This document shows, piece after piece, positions 55,985 through 64,000 of a stretch of 64,000 bases of DNA. Source of the DNA: Hyphomicrobiales bacterium (GTDB lineage Bacteria; Pseudomonadota; Alphaproteobacteria; Rhizobiales; Rhizobiaceae); the NCBI GenBank assembly GCA_900472295.1, contig UCIA01000002.1:372001-436000 (forward strand), written 5' to 3'. Each line of letters begins with the position of its first letter. Position 1 is the first letter of the stretch. The notes below the pieces were generated by a model, which did not search any database, had not been told where the DNA came from, and saw only the letters and a list, made by a program, of their open reading frames with translations. Made by a program: the position numbers and the translations under genes.

Positions 55985-57832
55985 ATGGCAGCGGAAGCAT
56001 CGGGCAGCGATCTCATTCAGGTGGTGGCGCTGCTTGCCGCAGGCGTCGTCGCCGTTCCGATCTTCAAACGCATGGGGCTGGGCTCGATCCTCGGCTATCT
56101 CGCCGCCGGCGTGGTCATCGGCCCGTTCGGTATCAAGATCTTTTCCGAATCGGAAGCCATCCTGCATGTCGCCGAACTCGGCGTCGTCATGTTCCTGTTC
56201 ATCATCGGGCTGGAGATGCAGCCGTCGCGGCTGTGGGGCCTGCGCCGCGAGATCTTCGGGCTCGGCGCCCTGCAGGTCGGCGTCTGCGCGGTTCTGCTGA
56301 CCCTCGTCGGGCTGGCCGGCGGCTTTCCGATCGCACAATCCTTCGTTGCCGGCGCCGGCTTCGTGCTGACCTCGACGGCAATCGTCATGCAGCTGCAGGA
56401 AGAGCGCGGCGAGATGGCATCGCCCAAGGGACAACGCATCGTGTCCATCCTGCTGCTCGAGGATCTGGCAATCGTTCCCCTTCTGGCGCTGGTCGCCTTC
56501 CTGGCGCCGGGCGGCAGCGAGATGACCCTGCAGCAAAGGCTGACCGAGGTTGGCATTGGCCTCGGCGCTATCGTCGGGCTGGTGGTCGCGGGCCGTTTTC
56601 TGCTTAACCCGTTCTTCCGCATCCTGGCTGACGCCAAGGCACGCGAGGTGATGACAGCCGCAGCACTTCTGGTGGTTCTGGGGTCGGCCCTGGCCATGCA
56701 GCTCTCCGGCCTGTCGATGGCGATGGGCGCGTTCCTCGCTGGCGTGCTTCTGTCGGAATCGACTTTCCGACACCAGCTGGAGGCCGACGTCGAGCCGTTC
56801 CGCGGCATCCTGCTTGGCCTGTTCTTCCTCGCCGTCGGCATGTCGCTCGACCTGCATGTGGTGGTCGACAACTGGCGGCTGATCGCCATCTATGTCGTCG
56901 CCTACATGATCGTGAAGGCGCTCGGCATCTATCTTGTCGCGCGCATACTGAAGAGCGGCCACCGCGAAGCGCTGGAGCGCGCCGTGTACATGGCGCAAGG
57001 CGGCGAATTCGCCTTCGTGCTTTATTCCGCGGCAGCGGCGGTCGGCATCATCGATAGCCGGGCCAATGCGACGCTGACCGCAATCGTCATCATCTCCATG
57101 GTGCTGACGCCGCTGGCGATCATTGCGCTCAGATATTTGACGCCGCGCGACGAGCAGTCGCTCGAAGGCGTCGACATCGCCGACGGCCTTACCGGCAGCG
57201 TCCTGGTCATCGGTTTCGGCCGCTTCGGCCAGATCGCCAGCCAGCCGCTTTTGTTGCGCGGTATCGACGTGTCGATCATCGACAATGATGTCGAAATGAT
57301 CCAGGCGGCCGCCGATTTCGGCTTCAAGGTCTATTATGGCGACGGCACGCGGCTCGACATTCTGCGCGCCGCCGGTGCCGGGAGGGCACGCGCCGTGCTG
57401 ATCTGCGTCGACAAGGCGGACGCTGCCGTTCGCATTGCCGAACTGATCAAGGCGGAGTTTCCGCTGCTGACAGTTCTGGCTCGCGCCTTCGATCGCGGCA
57501 CCGCGCTGTCGCTCATCCGCGTCGGCGTGGATTTCCAGCTGCGCGAAACCTTCGAATCGGCCCTCGTCTTCGGTGGCTCGGCGCTTGAATCGCTTGGCGT
57601 CGAACCGGAAGATGTCGCCGACGTCATCGAGGATGTGCGGCGCCGCGACAATGACCGCCTGGAGACGCAGCTGGCCGAAGGCGTACGCGCCGGGCAGCGT
57701 TTCCTCAGGGGCAATACCGGAACGCCGATCCCGACGCCGCTCGCCACACCCCGTCGGACCGGCCAGGCGTTGAACGAAGAGACCGCGGTGGTGTTGCACA
57801 AGCCTGAATCCGCCGATCAAGGGAAAGACTGA
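55985..57832 (+). CDS. Kef-type monovalent cation/proton antiporter with TrkA-N domain
   Basis: 615 residues. The CPA2 antiporter half has about 12 helices (LGYLAAGVVIGPFGIKIFSESE, FMLFIIGLEMQPSRLW-type block, AIVMQLQEERGEMASPKGQRIVSILLLEDLAIVPLLALVAF). The C-terminal half is a RCK/TrkA-N Rossmann domain with GFGRFGQIASQPLLLRGIDVSIIDND. KefB/KefC exchange potassium for protons and are gated by glutathione adducts. The start at 55985 follows a GAGG site. Confidence 0.9.
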   Translation: MAAEASGSDLIQVVALLAAGVVAVPIFKRMGLGSILGYLAAGVVIGPFGIKIFSESEAILHVAELGVVMFLFIIGLEMQPSRLWGLRREIFGLGALQVGVCAVLLTLVGLAGGFPIAQSFVAGAGFVLTSTAIVMQLQEERGEMASPKGQRIVSILLLEDLAIVPLLALVAFLAPGGSEMTLQQRLTEVGIGLGAIVGLVVAGRFLLNPFFRILADAKAREVMTAAALLVVLGSALAMQLSGLSMAMGAFLAGVLLSESTFRHQLEADVEPFRGILLGLFFLAVGMSLDLHVVVDNWRLIAIYVVAYMIVKALGIYLVARILKSGHREALERAVYMAQGGEFAFVLYSAAAAVGIIDSRANATLTAIVIISMVLTPLAIIALRYLTPRDEQSLEGVDIADGLTGSVLVIGFGRFGQIASQPLLLRGIDVSIIDNDVEMIQAAADFGFKVYYGDGTRLDILRAAGAGRARAVLICVDKADAAVRIAELIKAEFPLLTVLARAFDRGTALSLIRVGVDFQLRETFESALVFGGSALESLGVEPEDVADVIEDVRRRDNDRLETQLAEGVRAGQRFLRGNTGTPIPTPLATPRRTGQALNEETAVVLHKPESADQGKD

Positions 57833-58380
57833 TGACTGTACTGGATGAGCCCGCGCTCGCCGTCACCAAATTCTGGCGCGAGGCCGGCGAAGATGCCTGG
57901 TTCGAGAAAAGCGACGCCTTCGACGCGGATTTCCGCAACCGGTTTCTCGAGCTGCATTTCGCCGCCGCGCGGCGTGAATGCGATACCTGGTCGGAGCATG
58001 CCGAGGGCTCGCTGGCGCTGATGATCCTGCTCGACCAGTTCCCACGCAACTGCTTCCGCGGCTCAGGCCACATGTACGCCACCGATCCGCTGGCAAGGCA
58101 TTTTGCCGCCAAGGCGATCGCCGCCGGTCATGACCTTGCGCTGGAAAAGGAGCTGCGGGTTTTCCTGTACCTCCCCTACGAGCATTCGGAATTGCCCGCC
58201 GACCAGGACAGATCGGTCGAGCTCACCACCGCCAGGGCGCCGGACTATCTGAAATACGCCATCGACCACCGCGACATCATCGAGCGTTTCGGCCGCTTTC
58301 CGCACCGCAACCGCATGCTGGGCCGCGAGACGACAGCGGACGAGCAGGCGTTTCTCGATAGCGGCGGGTTTTCCGGCTAG
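57832..58380 (+). CDS. DUF924 domain protein
   Basis: 182 residues. Its start overlaps the antiporter stop by one base (TGATG). The helical DUF924 pattern is clear: VTKFWREAGEDAWFEKSDAFDADFRNRFLELH, LALMILLDQFPRNCFRGSGHMYATDPLARHFA, LYLPYEHSELPADQDRSVELT and AIDHRDIIERFGRFPHRNRMLGRETTADEQAFLD. Probably soluble. Function unknown; the coupling to a Kef antiporter is the only clue. Confidence 0.9.
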   Translation: MTVLDEPALAVTKFWREAGEDAWFEKSDAFDADFRNRFLELHFAAARRECDTWSEHAEGSLALMILLDQFPRNCFRGSGHMYATDPLARHFAAKAIAAGHDLALEKELRVFLYLPYEHSELPADQDRSVELTTARAPDYLKYAIDHRDIIERFGRFPHRNRMLGRETTADEQAFLDSGGFSG

Positions 58381-58393
58381 CGCGAGACCGGTT

Positions 58394-58918
58394 TCAGACC
58401 AGCCACCAGTCGCGGCCCGAAGCCAGTCGCTCTATGCCTGACGTGTCGACGGCAGCCAGCCGCTCGTTGACGCTCCGCCCGCCCACCGCCAGTGCCGGCG
58501 CGATCTCGGCCAGCGGCGCCAGCACGAAGGCGCGCTCCAGCATCCTGGGATGCGGCACTTCCAGCCCGGTTTCGTGGATGATGCGGTCGCCGAACACCAA
58601 TATGTCGATGTCGATCAGGCGTGGGCCCCAACGCTCCTCGCGCACCCGCTTCAGCTTGCGCTCAGCCTCGAGGCAAAGATCGAGCAGCGGCCTCGGCGCC
58701 AGCGCGGTCGAGATTTCGGCCGCGGCGTTGAGGAAATCCGGCTGGTCGAGCTTGCCCCAGGGCGGCGTGCGATAGAGCGAGGACACGGCGATGACACGCG
58801 TGCTCTCGTCGGCATCCAGCAGGCGCAGCGCCGTGGCCATCGAGGCCGCAGGGTCGCCGAGATTGCCGCCCAGGCTGAGATAGACCGTGTTACTGTTATT
58901 GTTACTCTGGCCAGACAA
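58394..58918 (-). CDS. folK: 6-hydroxymethyl-7,8-dihydropterin pyrophosphokinase
   Basis: 174 residues. Transfers pyrophosphate from ATP to hydroxymethyl-dihydropterin. Signature: VYLSLGGNLGDP, SSLYRTPPWGKLDQPDFLNAAAEIST, ERWGPRLIDIDILVFGD and HPRMLERAFVLAPLAEIAP. Overlaps folB by 17 bases. Third gene of folP-folB-folK. Confidence 0.95.
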   Translation of the reverse strand: MSGQSNNNSNTVYLSLGGNLGDPAASMATALRLLDADESTRVIAVSSLYRTPPWGKLDQPDFLNAAAEISTALAPRPLLDLCLEAERKLKRVREERWGPRLIDIDILVFGDRIIHETGLEVPHPRMLERAFVLAPLAEIAPALAVGGRSVNERLAAVDTSGIERLASGRDWWLV

Positions 58919-59261
58919 CGGTCACCTCGACATAATCGAGCACGCCGGGCACCGGCGCGTTCGGCTTGCGCACGGTGATCTCGGCCTTCCTGATCTGCGG
59001 AAACCGCGCCGTCAGCGCCTTCGCCACTTCCAGCGCCAGCGCCTCGATCAGGAAACGGCGATGTCCCGTGACGATTTTTTCAATCACCGTGAAGGCGATG
59101 CCGTAATTGACTGTGTCCTCGATGGAATCATCCTCCAGCGGGCGGCTGGGCTCGACCGTCAACTCGGCATCGACATAGAAACGCTGGCCAAGCGCCTCCT
59201 CCTCGTCCAGCACGCCGTGCCGGGCAAAGAAGGCGCAGTTCTTCATGCGGATGACGTACAT
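58902..59261 (-). CDS. folB: Dihydroneopterin aldolase
   Basis: 119 residues from the ATG at 59261. Makes 6-hydroxymethyl-dihydropterin from dihydroneopterin. Motifs: NCAFFARHGVLDEEEALGQRFYVDAEL (active-site Glu region) and ETIDTVNYGIA-like EDTVNYGIAFTVIEKIV, IRKPNAPVPG-like VRKPNAPVPG. It is second in the operon, 16 bases after folP. Confidence 0.95.
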   Translation of the reverse strand: MYVIRMKNCAFFARHGVLDEEEALGQRFYVDAELTVEPSRPLEDDSIEDTVNYGIAFTVIEKIVTGHRRFLIEALALEVAKALTARFPQIRKAEITVRKPNAPVPGVLDYVEVTVVWPE

Positions 59262-59277
59262 GATTGGTGTCCTGGGT

Positions 59278-60123
59278 TCAGTGTCCCGGCTTTTCGCGCG
59301 CCAGCATAGCATCGGCGATGGCCAGCGCGTCCACGTTGATTGCGACATCGTGGACGCGAAACAGGTCGGCGCCCTTCAGCCTGAGGATGACGCTGGTCGC
59401 CGCCGTGCCGGCGGCGCGAGCCCCGGCCTCGCGGCCGGTGACGGTGCCGATGAAGCGTTTTCTGGAAGTGCCGGCCATCAGGGGAAAGCCAAGCGCCTTG
59501 AGCTCGGAAAACCGCGCCATCAGGTCGAGATTCTCCTCGGCCGTCTCCTTGGCGAAGCCAAAACCGGCATCGAGCACGATGTGGTCGTCCTTGACGCCAC
59601 TGCGGCTGGCGATTTCCAGCGACCTTTTGAGAAAGAAAAACTGATCGTCGATGACGTCGGGCAGTTTTTGCCGCTCGCGCCCGGTGTGCATGATGACCAG
59701 CCCCGCGCCGGTCTCGGCGGCGACACGGGCAATGCCGGGCTCGCGCTGCAAGCCCCAGACATCGTTGACGATATGCGCGCCGGCGGCGACGGCCAGGCGC
59801 GCGGTTTCCTCGCGATAGGTGTCGACGGAAATCAGCGCTTCACAGGTGCCGGCGAGTGCAGCGATGACGGGCAAGATGCGGGCCTGCTCTTCCCTGGAAG
59901 TGACGGGAGAAGCGCCGGGGCGCGTCGATTCCCCGCCGATATCGATGACGGCAGCGCCCTCTTCCACCATGCGGCGCGCCTGGGCCGCCGCGTGATCGGG
60001 CGCTGCGAATTGCCCGCCATCCGAAAAACTGTCCGGCGTGACGTTGAGAATGCCGACCACTATAGCCTTCTCGCCAAGGTCGAGATAACGCCCATGCGCC
60101 AGTTGCCATCGCCTTGTCGTCAT
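59278..60123 (-). CDS. folP: Dihydropteroate synthase
   Basis: 281 residues. Condenses hydroxymethyl-dihydropterin pyrophosphate with p-aminobenzoate; the sulfonamide target. Family blocks: VGILNVTPDSFSDGGQF, AAVIDIGGESTRPGASPVT, ALISVDTYREETARLAVAAGAHIVNDVWGLQ and LMAGTSRKRFIGTVTGR. First gene of the leftward folate operon. Confidence 0.96.
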   Translation of the reverse strand: MTTRRWQLAHGRYLDLGEKAIVVGILNVTPDSFSDGGQFAAPDHAAAQARRMVEEGAAVIDIGGESTRPGASPVTSREEQARILPVIAALAGTCEALISVDTYREETARLAVAAGAHIVNDVWGLQREPGIARVAAETGAGLVIMHTGRERQKLPDVIDDQFFFLKRSLEIASRSGVKDDHIVLDAGFGFAKETAEENLDLMARFSELKALGFPLMAGTSRKRFIGTVTGREAGARAAGTAATSVILRLKGADLFRVHDVAINVDALAIADAMLAREKPGH

Positions 60124-60241
60124 TGTGCTTCAACCATGCGGCTCACCGAGCCCTTGCAATCCATCAACGATGCGTGATCGGTGGAAGATCAATTCCGTTG
60201 CGCCGGCAACGGCCGTAAAGCAAGGTGAGTGAAGAGGCAAC

Positions 60242-60862
60242 ATGATGAAACGACCCCTGCTCTGCGCCCTGATGCTGGCTTTGACCGCTTTGCCGGCGAA
60301 TGCTGCCAATCTGGTCAAGACGTACAGCTATTTTGCCATTGGCGGCAGCACGCTCGACGACATCGAGAAGCAGCTGTCGAAACACGGACCCGAGGTGAAA
60401 AGCACCGGAATGAGGCATCCGGGCGCCACCCAGATGGCGTTCACCACCCGCATCAGCTACGCGCAAACCGCCGATAGCTGCCGCATCGCCAAGGCCGCGG
60501 TCACCGTCAAGGTCAAGGTCATCCTTCCGGAGTGGCGCAGGCCGCGCAAGGCCGACCCTGATGTCAGGCTGTTCTGGGATACGCTGTCTGCGGACATCAA
60601 GCGCCATGAGGAGCGCCATGTCGAGATCGCCAAGAACCACGGCCGTCTGCTTGAGAACGCGCTGAACGCCAGCTACCCGCAAAAGACCTGCGCCGAGGCA
60701 AAGGCAAAGGCGGCGCAGATCACGGCGGCCGAACTCGCCAGGCATGACCAGGACCAGTTGCGTTTCGACCGGGTCGAAGGCGTCAATTTCGAAAGCCGCA
60801 TCCTGCGGCTTCTGCGCTACCGCATGCAGCGCGTCGAAAGCGGCCAGCTTCCTCCAGGCTGA
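60242..60862 (+). CDS. Exported DUF922 protein, putative zinc protease
   Basis: 206 residues. Signal peptide to ANAANL. The mature part has YSYFAIGGSTLDDIEKQLSKHGPEVKSTGMRHPGATQMAFTT and the zinc-protease-like KRHEERHVEIAKNHGRLLENAL: an HExxH motif with a following helix, as in DUF922 proteins. Periplasmic. Protease activity is inferred from the motif only; the target is unknown. Confidence 0.85.
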   Translation: MMKRPLLCALMLALTALPANAANLVKTYSYFAIGGSTLDDIEKQLSKHGPEVKSTGMRHPGATQMAFTTRISYAQTADSCRIAKAAVTVKVKVILPEWRRPRKADPDVRLFWDTLSADIKRHEERHVEIAKNHGRLLENALNASYPQKTCAEAKAKAAQITAAELARHDQDQLRFDRVEGVNFESRILRLLRYRMQRVESGQLPPG

Positions 60863-61080
60863 ACCACAGCAGCCGAAAACAAACCAAAGTCGCCTAAGCA
60901 TGAGGCCAGTCACGAAAAGTTTTCGGGGCGGCAGTCGAAATCGGCCTATAGGGAACGACATATATCAGGTTCGCAAAAGCGAGCTTCGAGAACACGAGAT
61001 CAAGACCAATTGAGGCAGCGGATAGCGGAGCGGCCATTTGGCGCCGCGCAATCGCTCGCAAGCACTATGGATGAACTGAT

Positions 61081-62562
61081 ATGGACCAGGCTGTCGACAA
61101 GCCGGCTGTGGTGGCGCCTGCCGCGCCGCTGACGGAAAGCGAGAAGAACGCCATCATCGGCGGCGTCCTCTTGTCGATGCTGCTGGCAGCGCTCGACCAG
61201 ACCATCGTTGCGCCGGCCATGCCGACCATCGGCCGCTCGCTCGGTCATGCCGACTATTTGCCGTGGATCGTGACCGGCTATCTCTTGACGGCAACCGCGA
61301 TGGCGCCGCTCTACGGCAAGCTCTCCGACGTCTATGGCCGCCGACCTACGGTCTATGCAGCAATCCTGATCTTCCTTCTGGGATCGCTGGTCAGCGCCAT
61401 GGCCCCCAACATGTTCGTGCTGGTGATCGGCCGTGCGATCCAGGGTGCCGGTGGTGGCGGCCTGTTCGCCTTGACGCAGATCGTCATCGGCGACCTCGTG
61501 CCGCCGCGCGAACGGGCGCGTTATGCCGCCTGGATATCGGGAACATGGGCGGTCGCCAGTATCGCCGGACCGCTGCTCGGCGGCGGCTTTGCCGAGCATC
61601 TGCACTGGTCGCTGATCTTCTGGATCAACATCCCGCTCGGCCTCGTTGCCATGGCCATCATCAACAAGCCGCTGCGCAAACTGCCCGTTGCCGCAAAGCG
61701 CCATCGCATCGACGCGCTGGGCGCCGTGCTTCTGGTCGTGGCGACGGCATTGCTGCTCCTGGCCCTCAACTGGGGTGGCAGCGCCTACCCCTGGGCCTCG
61801 CGCGAAATCCTCGGCCTGCTCGCCTGTTCGGTGGTCTTCTGGGGTGCCTTTGCGCTCAGGCTGATGCGTGCCGCCGAACCGCTCATTTCGCTAGAAGTGC
61901 TGAGCAACCCGATCGTGCTGGCCGGCACGGCGTCGATGTTCCTGCTGCAGGCAGCCAATATCGGCCTGGCGGTGTACCTGCCGGTTTACCTGCAGTCGAT
62001 CATCGGGCTCTCGGTCAGCGAGTCGGGCCTTGCCATGCTTGGTCTGCTGCTCGGCACGGTCGCCGGCGCAACGTTCAGCGGCCGCACGATACCGCGCTTT
62101 TTCCACTACAAGCGCATCGCCATGGTCGGCGTCCTGTTCGCCATTGTCTGCCTTGGTGTGCTCAGCCTGGTTGCCGGCCACGCCTCGCTGCTGGTGGTCG
62201 AGTTGCTGACGATCTGCATTGGCCTGGGAACCGGCACCACCTTCCCCGTCGCCACGGTCTCGGTCCAGAACGCTGTCGATCGCACGCATCTCGGCGTCGC
62301 CACCGGTGTGCTGACCTTCCTGCGTTCGCTGGGCAGCGCGCTCGGTGTCGCCATGCTCGGCGCGGTGGCGCTCGGCTATGGCTTGCCGCTCGCCGGTGAA
62401 GGCGTGGCGGTTGCCGGACAGATCGTGTCGGCAGTGCCGTTCACGATGATCTTTCTCGCCGCGGCGTTGACGCTGATGCTGTCGCTGATCACGCTGGCGC
62501 TGATGCCGGAGAAGTCGCTGCGCGGCCGTGACGAGGCCGAGGCGCCAGTTCTGGTGGAGTAA
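61081..62562 (+). CDS. MFS multidrug exporter, DHA2 (EmrB/QacA) type
   Basis: 493 residues with 14 membrane helices. N-terminal blocks ALDQTIVAPAMPTIGRSLGHADYLPWIVTGYLLTATAMAPLYGKLSDVYGRRPTV (motif A), GAGGGGLFALTQIVIGDLVPPRERARYAAWISGTWAVASIAGPLLGG (motif C). Probably proton-driven export of toxic compounds. No EmrA-like membrane fusion gene is beside it. Confidence 0.92.
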   Translation: MDQAVDKPAVVAPAAPLTESEKNAIIGGVLLSMLLAALDQTIVAPAMPTIGRSLGHADYLPWIVTGYLLTATAMAPLYGKLSDVYGRRPTVYAAILIFLLGSLVSAMAPNMFVLVIGRAIQGAGGGGLFALTQIVIGDLVPPRERARYAAWISGTWAVASIAGPLLGGGFAEHLHWSLIFWINIPLGLVAMAIINKPLRKLPVAAKRHRIDALGAVLLVVATALLLLALNWGGSAYPWASREILGLLACSVVFWGAFALRLMRAAEPLISLEVLSNPIVLAGTASMFLLQAANIGLAVYLPVYLQSIIGLSVSESGLAMLGLLLGTVAGATFSGRTIPRFFHYKRIAMVGVLFAIVCLGVLSLVAGHASLLVVELLTICIGLGTGTTFPVATVSVQNAVDRTHLGVATGVLTFLRSLGSALGVAMLGAVALGYGLPLAGEGVAVAGQIVSAVPFTMIFLAAALTLMLSLITLALMPEKSLRGRDEAEAPVLVE

Positions 62563-62583
62563 TCTCGCAAAGACCGTAAGGAC

Positions 62584-63627
<1,044 letters not shown>

Positions 63628-63709
63628 TCACTGCCAATCAGGGCGAGACTGCATGAGCATTGCCCCGCTGCCAAGCGGCGGCGGGAAAAATCGGCAAGAG
63701 GCCGTTGAT

Positions 63710-64000
63710 TCAGCCCTGACGGGCAGGCACGCGCACGACAAGGCCGTCAAGCGCGTCGCGTACCTTGATCTGGCAGGACAGACGCGAGTTCGGCTGGACG
63801 TCATAGGCGAAGTCCAGCATGTCCTCTTCCATCGCTTCCGGCTCGCCGACCTCGGCCGTCCAGGCCTCGTCGACATAGACATGGCAGGTCGCGCAGGCGC
63901 AGGCGCCGCCGCATTCGGCCTCGATTCCCGGTACCGCATGGCGGATCGCGTTCTCCATGACGGTCGAGCCGTTTTCGGCCTCGACATCGAAAGGGGTGCC
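63710..64000 (-). CDS. [2Fe-2S] ferredoxin, adrenodoxin type, 5' part outside window
   Basis: The visible part begins [22 protein letters not shown]. The iron-sulfur cluster cysteines are seen in [14 protein letters not shown] (three, with spacing CxxxxxCxxC) and the fourth in RLSCQI, as in vertebrate-type ferredoxins of bacteria. Upstream of, and in the same direction as, the ferredoxin-NADP reductase, so they probably form an electron-transfer pair. The N-terminus is cut by the window edge. Confidence 0.93.
   Translation of the reverse strand, partial: GTPFDVEAENGSTVMENAIRHAVPGIEAECGGACACATCHVYVDEAWTAEVGEPEAMEEDMLDFAYDVQPNSRLSCQIKVRDALDGLVVRVPARQG

Overview
The window looks like a chromosomal segment of a Mesorhizobium-type alphaproteobacterium (Rhizobiales). 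The evidence is the high G+C coding style, a CckA hybrid kinase, SOS boxes of the alphaproteobacterial GTTC-N7-GTTC type, alanine at the GyrA position equivalent to E. coli Ser83, the linkage gyrA-coaD-cyclophilins-queA-tgt, and several palindromic intergenic repeats of the sort scattered through rhizobial genomes. No tRNA, rRNA, CRISPR array, transposase or prophage gene was recognised. The species assignment is inference from gene content, not a database match.

Layout. 1-8.7 kb: a truncated DsbA-like gene, a DUF4864 protein, then a leftward cluster coaD, two cyclophilins, a YdcZ-type transporter, queA, a small unknown protein and tgt (CoA and queuosine tRNA modification), and gyrA. 9-12.5 kb: an AraC regulator divergent from an unknown protein and a VOC protein, then MarC, OsmC and DUF2306 membrane proteins. 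12.5-19.5 kb: ssb and uvrA point away from each other and each carries its own SOS box, but about 3.5 kb lies between them: an ArsR-SRPBCC-ClpP operon with a perfect palindromic operator, an A+T-rich secreted protein, a gene whose 3' end is made of repeat DNA, a terminator and a roughly 700-base stretch without a gene. 19.5-22.6 kb: GNAT, DUF72 and GGDEF genes, a very large palindrome and a 58-residue gene.

22.9-28.7 kb: a complete urea ABC transporter operon (urtABCDE, leftward). 29-33.7 kb: a Tat-exported PhoX-type phosphatase, convergent with a GMC oxidoreductase and its Tat-exported small subunit; the oxidoreductase carries a single-base frameshift. 33.8-35.4 kb: a VOC protein, a ribbon-helix-helix protein and a DeoD-type phosphorylase. 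35.6-43.7 kb: cckA, a FliO-like gene, a dksA lacking most zinc cysteines, a SixA-type phosphatase and a ycjX-ycjF pair.

43.8-53 kb: a seven-gene leftward operon combining leucyl aminopeptidase, a proline iminopeptidase-like hydrolase and a complete dipeptide/oligopeptide ABC transporter, with a divergent LysR regulator. It reads as a self-contained peptide uptake and hydrolysis unit. 53-64 kb: a small putative lipoprotein, an MFS exporter with an AraC regulator, a Kef-type cation/proton antiporter with a DUF924 protein, the folP-folB-folK operon, a DUF922 putative protease, a 14-TM MFS exporter, and a ferredoxin/ferredoxin-NADP reductase pair truncated by the window edge.

The most noteworthy points are: loss of three of the four canonical zinc ligands in Tgt and three of four in DksA; the ArsR-SRPBCC-ClpP operon inside a split ssb/uvrA locus; the peptide-scavenging operon; the frameshifted GMC oxidoreductase; and several repeat families, one of which forms the end of a coding sequence.
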